Source: CAVPXC01 sp963709505 (GTDB lineage: Bacteria > Chloroflexota > Anaerolineae > JAAEKA01). Taken from it: 64,000 nucleotides of DNA. The notes beneath the pieces were generated by a model. The model had not been told where the DNA came from. It made no database searches and saw only the letters and a program-made list of their open reading frames with translations. The position numbers were made by a program, and so were the translations under genes. Location: positions 1 through 64,000 of the forward strand of contig CAVPXC010000032.1 of the NCBI GenBank assembly GCA_963709505.1, in the 5' to 3' direction. Of the stretch, positions 1 to 8,508 are shown piece after piece (positions within the stretch are counted from its first letter, which is position 1; every line of letters begins with the position of its first letter).

Positions 1-625
1 GCACACGCTCGATCAGCCGCTGCTCCGTCTCCTGGAATACGCCAAACTCGGTGCCCTGCTCCATCAACACATTGATCTCCTCCGCCGTGACAACAGGTTC
101 GTCAGACTGCTTGATGCCCAACAGCCGGATCACGTAATCGGTCGACGCGCCGAGAATGTGCACCAGGGGCGATGCGAGACGGGAAAGCGCCGTCATAGGC
201 CCGGCGACGCGGCCGGCGACGCGCTCAGGGCTGTTTAAGGCCAACTGCTTGGGTACCAACTCGCCGAGCACGAGGGCAAGAAATGTGAGCAGGAGTACGA
301 CTACCAGACCGGCGATTGCCTGGCTGTATGGCGCAAGCGCGGGAAACCTCGAAAGCACCTTCGCCAGCTCTGCCGTCAGGGTCGCCCCGCCGAAAACGCC
401 CATCAGGATGCCGATTAGGGTGATGCCGATCTGTACAGTCGCCAGAAAGCGGTTGGGGGCTTCGGCCAGCTTCAGCGCCGCCTGCGCGCGTTTGTCCCCT
501 TCGTCGGCAGCTTGCTGCAGCCGGGCCTTGCGCGAGGAAACGACGGCTGTCTCCGACATGGAGAACAGGCCGTTCAGGACGATCAGCACAAAGATGATGG
601 CGAATTCAATGAGGATCGTGGTCAC
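1..625 (-). CDS. CNNM/HlyC-type membrane protein (DUF21 domain), C-terminal part outside window
   Basis: About 208 N-terminal residues are visible; the rest, where this family carries paired CBS and CorC/HlyC domains, lies beyond the left edge. The family (CNNM/CorC/TlyC) is implicated in Mg2+ or Co2+ transport at the cytoplasmic membrane. Seen directly: a first membrane helix followed by NGLFSMSETA, a second hydrophobic stretch TVQIGITLIGILMG, and a third ending in LGELVPKQLAL. NG-FS-SE-A and GE-VPK are both hallmarks of the DUF21 membrane domain. The start is GTG at 625-623. It overlaps the TGA of the response regulator as GTGA, which suggests translational coupling to the two-component operon. 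Confidence 0.8.
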   Translation of the reverse strand, partial: MTTILIEFAIIFVLIVLNGLFSMSETAVVSSRKARLQQAADEGDKRAQAALKLAEAPNRFLATVQIGITLIGILMGVFGGATLTAELAKVLSRFPALAPYSQAIAGLVVVLLLTFLALVLGELVPKQLALNSPERVAGRVAGPMTALSRLASPLVHILGASTDYVIRLLGIKQSDEPVVTAEEINVLMEQGTEFGVFQETEQRLIERV

Positions 626-1308
626 GAGCGGGGATTTTTGGGCTGTACGTCGCGCACCAGACCCGCCTGAACGGCGTAGGCCGCCGCGTGGGCGCGGCTG
701 CGCAGCTGCAGCTTGTCTAAGATGCTCTGTAAGTGGCTCTTGATTGTGTGCTCGGAGAGAGTTAAGGCGTCGGCGATTTCTTTGTTGCTGTAACCCTGAG
801 CGACCAGCCGCAGCACGTCGGTCTCGCGCTCGCTGAGCCCTTCTAGCTGTGCCTGGGGAGGCTCGACCGGCGCCTGCTCGGCTAGGGTGCGGAACTCTGC
901 CAGCAGCCGCACGGCCATCGAAGGCGCGATGATCGCCTCACCTGCTTGTACCCGCTGGATGGCGTCGATCAGCTCGGCCATGCCCACGTTCTTGAGCAGA
1001 TAGCCGCGCGCGCCGGCTTTGATCGCATCAAATAGATCGTCGTCGCGCTCTGAAACGGTCAGCATGATCACAGGGATGGCGGGGAAGCGTTCGCCCATCG
1101 CGCGCACCGCCTCAGGGCCGGACAAGACCGGCATGTTGAGGTCCATGAGCACGATGTCTGGCTGCAGCCGTTCAACCTGGATCAGTGCCTCTTGGCCGTT
1201 GCCGGCCTGGCCGACGACGTGCAATTGGTCGTCGTCCTGTAGGATGCGGATCAATCCCTGGCGAAAGAGGTTGTGGTCGTCGACGATGAGCAGGTTGATG
1301 GGGGGCAT
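622..1308 (-). CDS. NarL/FixJ-family response regulator
   Basis: A 228-residue two-domain DNA-binding response regulator. The receiver domain (about 1-125) has the acidic pair D10-D11, phosphoacceptor D56 in LMDLNMP, the conserved Thr in MLTVS and the Lys in LLKN. The C-terminal LuxR-type helix-turn-helix (about 156-215) has LSERETDVLRLVAQGYSNKEIA. An upstream ATG in the same frame exists, but the start at 1308 (MPPINLL) is preferred because it lies 7 bases after the kinase stop and begins directly at the receiver fold. It is almost certainly the partner of the adjacent kinase; target genes are not evident. Confidence 0.93.
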   Translation of the reverse strand: MPPINLLIVDDHNLFRQGLIRILQDDDQLHVVGQAGNGQEALIQVERLQPDIVLMDLNMPVLSGPEAVRAMGERFPAIPVIMLTVSERDDDLFDAIKAGARGYLLKNVGMAELIDAIQRVQAGEAIIAPSMAVRLLAEFRTLAEQAPVEPPQAQLEGLSERETDVLRLVAQGYSNKEIADALTLSEHTIKSHLQSILDKLQLRSRAHAAAYAVQAGLVRDVQPKNPRS

Positions 1309-1315
1309 GACAGGT

Positions 1316-3193
1316 TCAATTCTTGGGCATCGGCACGCGCGCCGTGATCCGTGTGCCCTGGCCGGGGCTGGTCGCCAGCGTAAGCTGACCATCAAGACTG
1401 CGCACCCGCTCGCGCATGCTGGACAGTCCGACGTGTTGCCTGTCCAGCGGGCTGCCGGGGTCGAAGCCCAGGCCGTCGTCGGACACGGTAAGCTCCAAAT
1501 GGCCGTTTTCGCGCGCCAGGCTGACCCAAACGTGGTGGGCGCTGGCATGACGACGGACGTTGGTCAGGGCCTCCTGGGTGATTCGCAGGAGGTGGAGGGC
1601 CACGTCGGGCGGCAGGTTGGGCGGGGTATCGACACAACTGCAGTCCACCGGCAATCCAGTGCGGCGGGTGAAGTCCTCGACGTGTGTCTGGAGTGCACCT
1701 ACGAAGCCGCCCGGCTGATCCACGGTCAGCCGCAGACCGTCGATGGTCTCGCGCACGTCCAGGTAGGCGTCGGCGATGACCCGACGCAGTTCCTTGAGTT
1801 CCTGAGGCAGCAACGAGGTGTCGCCGCGCTCGACCAGTTGCTCCAGCCGCTCGGCCTGCATGCCAAGGTAGCCCAGGGTCTGTGCCACGCCATCGTGCAT
1901 CTCGCGCGAGAGACGGAAACGCTCTTCGATCACAGCGCTTTGCCGGAGCTGGGTGTAGAGTTGCGCATTGCGCACTGCCAGGGCAATTTGGCTGGCGATA
2001 GCCTTCATTAGCTCGATCTGTGATGGCTTGAAGACGCCGGGCTGGCCGCTGCCGAGGAAGAGCGCGCCTAGCGTCGCGCCTTCGGTTTGCAGGAGGAGCA
2101 GTGCGGTCGAGGCCAGGCCATCGGCCGCCAGCCGCTCTTGGAAGAAGATCGGCTGGCCGGTCGTTCGTGCGCGTTCGGCCATCCGCAAAGCCTGTCCGAA
2201 AGCCGGCGCGCCCAGGTCACTGCCCATGCCCTGGTGCACGCGGACATCCCACGAGTCACCTTCGGATAGCAAAATGGCGCCGGCTTGCACGCCCCAGCCG
2301 CTGGCGGTGCTGTCGAGCACGCGTGCCAGGAGCATATCCAGGCTTCGCCGCTCTTGGGTGGCCTGATCCACCGCGTAAAGCGTCGCCATCTGCCGCTCGC
2401 GCAGCCGGGTGGTCTCCATAGCGGAGCTGATCTCAGTGGCCAGGATACTTACCAGGCGGATTTGCTCGGTTGATGGGGCGGCGCCGGGGCTGAGGTAGGC
2501 TGAGACGATGCCGGTGCGCTCCTGGCCGCGCCCTAAAGGCATGCAAACGATGCGATCGACGCCTTGGCTGTAGCCGCTCGACTGGAGCGACCCTAGCAAA
2601 TGGCAATGGTCGTTGACGTGGGCGGTCAGCGGCTGGCAGTCGGTGCAGCGTTGGGTGGAGAAAGTGGTGCTCACCTCGTGACGCAGCGCCTGCACGCCTG
2701 GCTCACTCAGGCCGTAGGTCATCGCCAGGTCACCTCGATCGGTCTCCGAGTCGAAGGTGATGATCGACGAGCTGGCTGCGCCCAGCAACTCCACCGGGAT
2801 GCGCACGGCGATGTCCATCAGCTCATGCACGTCCGACGAGTTGGTCACGCGATGTCCTACCTCATGGATCGTCTGTAGCTGGCGATGGGTGAGCTCGAGC
2901 TCAGCATACGCGTCGCGTAGATCAACCTCGGCCTGTTCCTGCTGCGCGGTGGTTCGAAGCAGCAGGCGCAAGCCTAGCCAGACTACGATGACGCCGGTCA
3001 GGCTATACAAGGCCAGCTGCACGAGGCTTTGCTGTTGGGGGGGAAACAGGTGCAGCAAGCCAAACAATACCGCCTGATGTACTGCGGCCACGCCGACGAC
3101 GATAAACACAATCGGCCAGCGCAACTCGGCGATGCGCCGGGTTACCGAGTTGATTCGGTGGGTCGATTCAGAAGTGTCACGATCCGTCTGCAT
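1316..3193 (-). CDS. GAF-domain sensor histidine kinase (HisKA_3/NarL type)
   Basis: A 625-residue membrane kinase. It has two N-terminal hydrophobic helices (about 27-50 and 57-79), a short coiled linker, a GAF domain (about 125-260), a second GAF domain (about 275-415), a HisKA_3 dimerisation box with REMHDGVAQTLG (phosphoacceptor H433), and a HATPase domain with TNVRRHA and DDGLGFDP. The first GAF domain holds a local Cys/His cluster: C183-x2-C186, H192, H196, C197, H198 and C217. That could bind iron-sulfur, heme or another metal, so a redox or gas signal is possible but unproven. It forms an operon with the regulator downstream. A TACAAT -10-like box (3205-3200) sits only about 7 bases before the ATG, with no convincing -35. 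Confidence 0.92.
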   Translation of the reverse strand: MQTDRDTSESTHRINSVTRRIAELRWPIVFIVVGVAAVHQAVLFGLLHLFPPQQQSLVQLALYSLTGVIVVWLGLRLLLRTTAQQEQAEVDLRDAYAELELTHRQLQTIHEVGHRVTNSSDVHELMDIAVRIPVELLGAASSSIITFDSETDRGDLAMTYGLSEPGVQALRHEVSTTFSTQRCTDCQPLTAHVNDHCHLLGSLQSSGYSQGVDRIVCMPLGRGQERTGIVSAYLSPGAAPSTEQIRLVSILATEISSAMETTRLRERQMATLYAVDQATQERRSLDMLLARVLDSTASGWGVQAGAILLSEGDSWDVRVHQGMGSDLGAPAFGQALRMAERARTTGQPIFFQERLAADGLASTALLLLQTEGATLGALFLGSGQPGVFKPSQIELMKAIASQIALAVRNAQLYTQLRQSAVIEERFRLSREMHDGVAQTLGYLGMQAERLEQLVERGDTSLLPQELKELRRVIADAYLDVRETIDGLRLTVDQPGGFVGALQTHVEDFTRRTGLPVDCSCVDTPPNLPPDVALHLLRITQEALTNVRRHASAHHVWVSLARENGHLELTVSDDGLGFDPGSPLDRQHVGLSSMRERVRSLDGQLTLATSPGQGTRITARVPMPKN

Positions 3194-3281
3194 AGCTCGA
3201 TTGTACCACTACCAGGCAGCTTGTTCTAATCCCTGAATTACCATTCGAGAAATAGTGCACAGGTCCCCCTTTCGGTTGGTG

Positions 3282-3629
3282 TTATCCCGGTGGCCAGCCG
3301 AGCCGGCGACCGCCGATCAAATGGGCATGCAGGTGAAATACCGAGAGGCTGGCATCCGGGCCCATGTTGATCGCCACTCGATAACCGCTCTCGGCGACGC
3401 CCGTGGCTGTCGCCAGCTGGTGGGCGGTTGTCAAGAGCCTACCCACCGCAGCCGCGTCCTCGGTCACCAGTGTGCTCAGGGAGTCGAAATGCCGGTTCGG
3501 GACGATCAGCAAATGGACCGGCGCCTGCGGATGAAGGTCGTGGAATGCCGTGACGTGTTCGTCCTGGTAGATGACCTTGGCCGGGATGTCACCGGCAACG
3601 ATTTTACAGAAGATGCAGTCTGATGTCAT
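3282..3629 (-). CDS. HIT-family nucleotide hydrolase (Hint/PKCI-like)
   Basis: A 115-residue histidine-triad protein. The N-terminus has CIFCKIVAGDIPA, typical of the bacterial Hint branch. The C-terminus has FHLHAHLIGG, the catalytic HxHxH triad on the phosphate-binding loop. Members hydrolyse nucleoside phosphoramidates such as AMP-lysine; the cellular role is often unclear. The length fits the family. It lies between the kinase operon and mtaB on the same strand and is separated from mtaB by a heptamer-repeat hairpin. Confidence 0.93.
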   Translation of the reverse strand: MTSDCIFCKIVAGDIPAKVIYQDEHVTAFHDLHPQAPVHLLIVPNRHFDSLSTLVTEDAAAVGRLLTTAHQLATATGVAESGYRVAINMGPDASLSVFHLHAHLIGGRRLGWPPG

Positions 3630-3660
3630 CGCTTGTTCTCTTGTCTACTGGAAATGGGGT

Positions 3661-3734
3661 AGGTGGCAGGTGGCAGGTGGCAAGTGGCAGGTTGTAAGTG
3701 GCAAATTTCCTGCAACCTGCCACTTGCCACCTAA
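3661..3734. repeat. Heptamer-repeat hairpin, GTGGCAG type
   Basis: The left arm is a run of degenerate 7-base units (GTGGCAG, GTGGCAG, GTGGCAA, GTGGCAG, GTTGTAA, GTGGCAA). The right arm is its complement (CAACCTG, CCACTTG, CCACC). Positions 3676-3694 and 3713-3731 form a perfect 19-base inverted repeat. It fills the gap between the HIT gene and mtaB and is one of five heptamer blocks in the window. Confidence 0.85.
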
Positions 3735-3754
3735 CGAAGGTTCACCTGAAACGT

Positions 3755-5047
3755 TCAGAGAAGCTCAGTTCTGATCACGCCATCGCCCAGCTCAACCAGC
3801 CTGGCCGGCGTGATCCGGTTCTCCAGGTCGACGCCGGCTGGCGCGATGGCGTGCACCCGCAGGTAGTTGTCGGTGAGGCCGCCCCACAACGCGCCGGTGC
3901 CGTTGGCAGGATGTTCGAGGGCTTCCCAGAGGACTGGACGGATCGTTCCCAGGAAGCTGCGGCGCACGGTCTCGCCTGTTGTGCGAGCCACCGCTTCCAT
4001 CGCATCGACGCGTTCCCGGCGCTCAGCAGCGGGAACCTGTCCGCCGAAGCCGGCTGCGGCCGTGCCCTCGCGCGCCGAGTAGGGAAAGACGTGGACATGG
4101 GCGAAGCTCATCTCCTCGACGAAGCGCAGGCTCTCCTCGAAATCTGCCTGCGTCTCGCCGGGAAAGCCTACGATCATGTCCGTTGTGACGACCAGGTCGG
4201 GAATTCGGCTACGCGCCTCGGCCAAGAGTTGCCGGAACTCCGCCGTGCGGGTGCGTCGCGCCATGCGCTTGAGCGTCTTGTCGCAGCCGGCCTGCAGCGG
4301 CAGGTGCAAATGCGGACAGAGCCGCCCGCCGCTGGCCGGCCACAGGTCGAAGAACTCCGGTTGAAGATCCCACGGCTCCAGCGAGCTGAGCCGCAGTCGC
4401 GGCAGCGTGGTCTGCTCCAAGATGGCGACGACCAGCGCCCGTAGGTCCGTGTCGAGATCGTTGCCATAGCCGCCCAGATGCACGCCGGTCAACACTGCCT
4501 CTTGATAGCCTTCGGCGACCAGCTGCCGGATCTCGGCCAGGATGTCTCCTACCCGCCGGCTACGCTCCTCGCCGCGGGCGACGGTGACGATGCAGAAGGT
4601 GCATTTGTTGTTGCAGCCATCCTGCACTTTGACAAAGGCGCGCGTGCGTGCCTGGGGATGCAGCGATGCCTCCGGCTCCAAGCGTCGCCACTGTTCGCCG
4701 TCTAACTCGGCCGACCAGGGCTGCAGAAGCTCGGCTAGGAGGTCTTTACGACGGTTGTCGACCACTAACTCGACGTTGGGCAGGCGCGACACGTCATCAG
4801 GCGCCAGGGTGGCATAGCAGCCGGTGACCGCCAGCCGCGCCGACGGGTTGGCGCGAGCGAGCTTACGCGCCAACTGGCGCGATTTGCGTGCAGCCTCGCC
4901 TGTTACGGCGCACGTGTTGAGCACAGCCACGTCGGCCTGCTCAGGTAAAGACACAATTTCGTGCCCAATCTCGCCTAGCTGCCGGCCGAGGGTTTCCATT
5001 TCGCTGTAGTTGAGACGACAGCCTAGGGTTTCCAGATAGACTTTCAT
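3755..5047 (-). CDS. mtaB: tRNA t6A37 methylthiotransferase MtaB
   Basis: A 430-residue radical-SAM methylthiotransferase that converts t6A37 to ms2t6A37 in tRNAs decoding ANN codons. The N-terminal UPF0004 domain supplies the three cluster cysteines C10, C46 and C77. The radical-SAM core begins at CNNKCTFC, with C145, C149 and C152. A C-terminal TRAM-like segment follows. TLGCRLNYSE at the start is typical of the MtaB branch rather than MiaB or RimO. The start at 5047 lies just downstream of a good promoter (TTGACA, 17 bases, TATGCT), giving a very short or absent leader. Confidence 0.94.
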   Translation of the reverse strand: MKVYLETLGCRLNYSEMETLGRQLGEIGHEIVSLPEQADVAVLNTCAVTGEAARKSRQLARKLARANPSARLAVTGCYATLAPDDVSRLPNVELVVDNRRKDLLAELLQPWSAELDGEQWRRLEPEASLHPQARTRAFVKVQDGCNNKCTFCIVTVARGEERSRRVGDILAEIRQLVAEGYQEAVLTGVHLGGYGNDLDTDLRALVVAILEQTTLPRLRLSSLEPWDLQPEFFDLWPASGGRLCPHLHLPLQAGCDKTLKRMARRTRTAEFRQLLAEARSRIPDLVVTTDMIVGFPGETQADFEESLRFVEEMSFAHVHVFPYSAREGTAAAGFGGQVPAAERRERVDAMEAVARTTGETVRRSFLGTIRPVLWEALEHPANGTGALWGGLTDNYLRVHAIAPAGVDLENRITPARLVELGDGVIRTELL

Positions 5048-5056
5048 AGCGGTTCA

Positions 5057-5085
5057 AGCATAACACTTCCCGATTGGCATGTCAA
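5057..5085 (-). promoter_or_regulatory. Putative promoter of mtaB
   Basis: On the minus strand TTGACA (5085-5080) is followed after 17 bases by TATGCT (5062-5057). The mtaB ATG is 9 bases after the -10 box, so the transcript would be nearly leaderless. It diverges from the amidase promoter. Confidence 0.6.
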
Positions 5086-5112
5086 ACCCCCAAGCAACCG
5101 TCTCGTCGCCAT

Positions 5113-5142
5113 TTGGCGTTCTTCCATGCCATCCGGTATGAT
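5113..5142 (+). promoter_or_regulatory. Putative promoter of the amidase gene
   Basis: TTGGCG (5113-5118), an 18-base spacer and TATGAT (5137-5142) lie 6 bases before the preferred ATG at 5149. There is no ribosome-binding site, consistent with a leaderless message. Confidence 0.45.
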
Positions 5143-5148
5143 ACTCGT

Positions 5149-5898
5149 ATGGCCAAAAAGCGTGGCAGGTCATCAGTCACTGGAAGCGGCAAGAAATCCG
5201 CCAAGGCGGCCAGCCCGGAGTCCTCGCGGGCAGCGGAGCGTCTGTTGCTGCTTGCTGTCCTGGGGCTGCTTGGCGCGCTCGCGCTGCTGGGCTGGGCGGG
5301 CGGCCAGGATGGGCTGACGACCGAGCTCTTGTCCGGCGGCAACACACCGCAAATCAACGGACATCGGATCGGCATTGTCGCAGGACATAGTGGCAACAAC
5401 TCTGGCGCTGTGTGCGAGGATGGGCGGACCGAAGCCGAGACTGTGCAGCGCATAGCCGAGAAAGTCGCCCGGCGGCTGGAGCGGTCAGGCGCCAGTGTGG
5501 ACATCCTTGCCGAGTACGACGAACGACTCAATGGCTACGTTGCCGATGCGCTGGTGTCGATCCACGCCAACTCGTGCATCGATCGCAGTGGTTTCAAGGT
5601 CGCGCGCGCGAGTTTGAGCACTAAATCCGAGTTGGATGATTACCTGGTGGGCTGTCTCGGCGCACGATATGCCGAGGTGACGGGCATCCCCTTCGACGCC
5701 TCAACAATTACCGACGACATGACCGGCTATCACGCGTTCAAGCGTGTGGCGGCGTCAACTCCCGCAGCGATTATCGAGACTGGTTTCTTGGGCGGCGACT
5801 GGCAGGTGATCGGCAAGCAACCGGAGCTGGCCGCGCGCGGTATTACCGACGGGGTGATCTGTTTTCTGGAAGGCCTTCAGCCGGCCACGATGCGATGA
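5149..5898 (+). CDS. Membrane-anchored N-acetylmuramoyl-L-alanine amidase (Amidase_3)
   Basis: A 249-residue protein with a basic N-terminus, one membrane helix (about 31-49) and an extracytoplasmic zinc amidase domain. The visible zinc and catalytic residues are H80 in VAGHSGNN, E95 in DGRTEAE, H139 in SIHAN and the late Glu in AIIETGFL. This matches the AmiC/CwlD fold that cleaves the bond between MurNAc and L-Ala in peptidoglycan. The start at 5149 is chosen over an in-frame start at 5074 because it follows a promoter-like -10 box and begins directly before the positively charged anchor. Confidence 0.88.
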   Translation: MAKKRGRSSVTGSGKKSAKAASPESSRAAERLLLLAVLGLLGALALLGWAGGQDGLTTELLSGGNTPQINGHRIGIVAGHSGNNSGAVCEDGRTEAETVQRIAEKVARRLERSGASVDILAEYDERLNGYVADALVSIHANSCIDRSGFKVARASLSTKSELDDYLVGCLGARYAEVTGIPFDASTITDDMTGYHAFKRVAASTPAAIIETGFLGGDWQVIGKQPELAARGITDGVICFLEGLQPATMR

Positions 5899-5915
5899 CA
5901 GCTATGGCGTACAAT

Positions 5916-6368
5916 CTACGTCGCGTCCTCTTGCCGCCAGGTTTTCAACACCAGGCGGAAGATGTCGGTTTCCGTCACAATGCCGACCAACTCAGTGCAC
6001 TTGGGTCCACTCGTAGCCGCTACCACAGGCAATCCCCCAATTCGATGGGTTAACATCAATTCAACAGCATCGGCTAGGCTGGTCTCTGGGGTGACAACCA
6101 CCGGGCGTCGGGTCATGGCTTCCCACACGGTCAGCCACGTTTCTTCGGCCTCCGGTGCGTAAGGGCTGGGGGCCGAGGTCGCCTCCACCGCGGTCGCCTC
6201 GCGCACGTCACCCCAACTGAGGATGCCCACGAGATCGCCGTCGTCATCCACTACCGGCAAACGGCGTACCCGGTGTTCTTCCATCAAGGTTTGGGCTTCA
6301 TGCAGCGAGGCCCTTGTGTCGATGGTGAGTACGTCGGTCATCATGACTTCGCCAACGGTGTGGTGCAT
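5916..6368 (-). CDS. CBS-pair domain protein
   Basis: A 150-residue protein made of two CBS motifs. It opens with VGEVMMTDVLTIDTRASL and has the second motif at AMTRRPVVVTPETSLADAVELM. Stand-alone CBS pairs bind adenine nucleotides and act as energy sensors, usually on unknown partners. A second CBS-pair protein lies about 5 kb away beside Rex and the ferredoxin oxidoreductase. Confidence 0.92.
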   Translation of the reverse strand: MHHTVGEVMMTDVLTIDTRASLHEAQTLMEEHRVRRLPVVDDDGDLVGILSWGDVREATAVEATSAPSPYAPEAEETWLTVWEAMTRRPVVVTPETSLADAVELMLTHRIGGLPVVAATSGPKCTELVGIVTETDIFRLVLKTWRQEDAT

Positions 6369-6441
6369 GTCAAGCCGCCTTTCTGGGAGGTGACCGCGGA
6401 GAGGTGTTGGGTCAGACGGACGTCACGCTCAAGCACACCCT

Positions 6442-6447
6442 ATTATA
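6442..6447 (-). promoter_or_regulatory. Candidate -10 box for the CBS-pair gene
   Basis: TATAAT on the minus strand about 75 bases before the CBS gene start. No strong -35 hexamer is found at 16-18 bases, so this is a weak call. Confidence 0.3.
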
Positions 6448-6464
6448 CGCACTTGAGCCGAAAA

Positions 6465-6522
6465 GCACAGAGACGCGGAGTACAGAGTTTGCTCTGTGTG
6501 CTCCGCGTCTCTGCGGGTGTGC
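6465..6522. repeat. AGAGACGCGGAG inverted repeat
   Basis: A long hairpin with arms containing AGAGACGCGGAG and its complement CTCCGCGTCTCT, closed by CAGAG/CTCTG around a TTTG loop. It lies in the space between the aminotransferase and CBS genes and directly abuts a heptamer-repeat block. Confidence 0.8.
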
Positions 6523-6525
6523 ATT

Positions 6526-6597
6526 GTTGCAGGTTGCGGGTTGCAAGTGGCAGGTTGCAAGCCGGAAAACCTACACAACCTGCAACCTGCAACCTGC
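6526..6597. repeat. Heptamer-repeat hairpin, GTTGCAG type
   Basis: Left units GTTGCAG, GTTGCGG, GTTGCAA, GTGGCAG, GTTGCAA; right units CAACCTG repeated three times. It has the same design as the element at 3661-3734 and ends one base before the aminotransferase stop codon. Confidence 0.83.
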
Positions 6598-6598
6598 T

Positions 6599-7876
6599 CT
6601 AGGCCAGTACCGGCATCGCCTCCGGCTCGACGTGCGGCAGATGGGCCAGTTGTTCCTTCAGCACCACTCCCAGCCGCCGGATGCCTTCCTCGATCATCTC
6701 CGGCTGGGCGCAGGAGAAGTTGAGACGCATGGTGTTCTTGCCGCTGCCGTCGGGATAGAAAGCGTGGCCTGGTACGGCAGCAACCCTGTACTTCTCGACC
6801 GCGATCTTGAGCATCTCCGCTGAGTCGATGCTCTCCGGCATCCAGACCCACAGGAAGAGCCCGCCAGCGGGCCGGGTCCAACTAACCTCGGCTGGGAAGT
6901 AACGCTCCATCGCTTCGAGCATGACGTCGCGGCGATGCGCATACACCTGGCGGATCGTGCGCACGTGTTTGTCCAGGAAGCCGTCCTTGGCCACTTCGTA
7001 GGCGACCATCTGTATGAAGGGGCTGGTGTGTAGGTCCATGCCTTGCTTGCATTGGACGCAGCGCTTAATCACGTCTACCGGCGCCAGGATCCAACCCAGA
7101 CGCAGCCCGGGCGCCAGCGTCTTGCTGAACGTGCTGGTGTAGATGATGTTGCCGGTGTAGTAGCCATGGCCATCGCAGGCGCGGCTCTCAAGGTGCTCGC
7201 AGTCCAGCAGCACGAGCGGAGGCAGGTGCTCGCCTGAGTAACGAAGTTGGCCATAAGGATCGTCCTCGATGATGGGCACACCGTAGTCGTCCGCCATCTG
7301 GATCAGCCTCAGGCGTCGCTCCAGCGACAGAGTCACGCCGCCCGGGTTCTGGAAGTTGGGCAGGATATACATGAACTTTGGACCAGCGCGCAGCGCCTCT
7401 TCCAGCAAGTCAATCTGCAGCCCATCCTCGTCGATCGGCACCGTCACGTAGCGTGCCTGGTAAGCCGACCACGCTTGCAGCGCGCCGAGGTAGGTTGGCC
7501 GCTCGGTCAGAACCTTGTCGCCAGGGTTGATCAACAGCCGGCCGATCAGGTCCAACGCCTGTTGCGAGCCGCTGGTAATGAGGATGTTGTCCTCGTGCGC
7601 CTGAATGCCATAGCGCGCCATCTGCTTGACGATCAAGCTGCGCAGCGGCAGATAGCCCTCGGTGGCGCCGTACTGTAGTGCCTTCGGGCCGATCTGGCGC
7701 AACACCCGATCGGATGCCGCTCGAAATTCTTCGACCGGGAACAGCTCCGGCGCCGGCAGCCCGCCGGCGAACGAGATCACGTCCGGCTGCTCGGTCAGCT
7801 TCAGCAGCTCGCGAATAATCGAGCTGCCCATGCCTTCGGTGCGTAGTGCATAGCGATACTGCCAGGGGGTGGTCAT
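6599..7876 (-). CDS. PLP-dependent aminotransferase (2-aminoadipate/aromatic type)
   Basis: A 425-residue fold-type I aminotransferase of the LysN/MocR-like subgroup. Seen: the substrate loop ISFAGGLPAPELFP, the PLP-binding TSGSQQALDL, the NFQNPGG and EDDPYGQLRY motifs, and the Schiff-base lysine K252 in TSTFSKTLAPGLRLGW. The length is normal for the family. Such enzymes move amino groups between 2-oxoglutarate and 2-aminoadipate, branched-chain or aromatic amino acids. The nearby 2-oxoacid:ferredoxin oxidoreductase would accept the resulting 2-oxoacids, so a link in amino acid oxidation is plausible. A good ribosome-binding site (GAAGGAG) precedes the ATG. Confidence 0.9.
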   Translation of the reverse strand: MTTPWQYRYALRTEGMGSSIIRELLKLTEQPDVISFAGGLPAPELFPVEEFRAASDRVLRQIGPKALQYGATEGYLPLRSLIVKQMARYGIQAHEDNILITSGSQQALDLIGRLLINPGDKVLTERPTYLGALQAWSAYQARYVTVPIDEDGLQIDLLEEALRAGPKFMYILPNFQNPGGVTLSLERRLRLIQMADDYGVPIIEDDPYGQLRYSGEHLPPLVLLDCEHLESRACDGHGYYTGNIIYTSTFSKTLAPGLRLGWILAPVDVIKRCVQCKQGMDLHTSPFIQMVAYEVAKDGFLDKHVRTIRQVYAHRRDVMLEAMERYFPAEVSWTRPAGGLFLWVWMPESIDSAEMLKIAVEKYRVAAVPGHAFYPDGSGKNTMRLNFSCAQPEMIEEGIRRLGVVLKEQLAHLPHVEPEAMPVLA

Positions 7877-7906
7877 TTCTCTGCTCCTTCAACGTTGCAT
7901 CAGTGA

Positions 7907-8023
7907 GTGTCAGGTGTCAAGTGTCAAGGTGTCAAGTGGGGGAAACGTGTAAAAGGCCCAAGTGTTGAGCTCTTGGCGTGGCTCGTTGGCACCTGACACC
8001 TGACACTCCGACACGTGACACCT
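7907..8023. repeat. Heptamer-repeat hairpin, GTGTCAG type
   Basis: The left arm has GTGTCAG, GTGTCAA, GTGTCAA (g) GTGTCAA; the right arm has ACCTGAC, ACCTGAC and ACGTGAC. About 50 unique bases separate them. It fills the space between the universal stress protein and aminotransferase genes. Confidence 0.8.
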
Positions 8024-8028
8024 TTCTC

Positions 8029-8473
8029 TCATCCGCCCGCCACGCGTACAAGAAATATCGGACAGGGCGCGGCTTGCAGGACGCGGTCGGCGACGCTGCC
8101 GTAGACCCAGCGCGATACGCCGCCGCGGCCATGGGTCGACATCACGATCAGGTCGATCTGGTTTTCCCTCGCGCGGTCCAGAATGGCCTCGGCAACCGGG
8201 CCTTCGCAGGTGATGACCCTGGCTTTGACGTTGCGAGCTGCCAGCTTGCCGGCAACGCCTTTCAAGTATTGCTCGGCCTGATCGGCATATTGCTGATGGT
8301 TCGAAGTCGTAGCCGGCCAGGACCAGGTCGGGCGCGACGATGGCGTATGGCGACACCACAACGCGCAACAACACCACCTCGCTACCGAACTGTCGAGCCA
8401 GGCCTTCAGCATGGCTGAGGGCTGCTTCGGCGAGGGGGGATCCATCTAATGGTACGAGGATTCGCTTATACAT
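8029..8473 (-). CDS. Universal stress protein (UspA family), frameshifted
   Basis: The N-terminal part MYKRILVPLDGSPLAEAAL starts at 8473, and the C-terminal part with VMSTHGRGGVSRWVYGSVADRVL (split here only for description) is in the next frame. Removing one base near 8298-8299 joins them into a 147-residue protein, the usual UspA length, with the ATP-binding GRGG-x-G motif. These proteins bind ATP and appear in stress or starvation. Similarity is good on both sides and there is no other damage, so an inserted base in the assembly is more likely than true decay. Confidence 0.82.
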
Positions 8474-8508
8474 CGCCCTGTTTCCTTGCACCTCGTCTAC
8501 TTGTTCAT

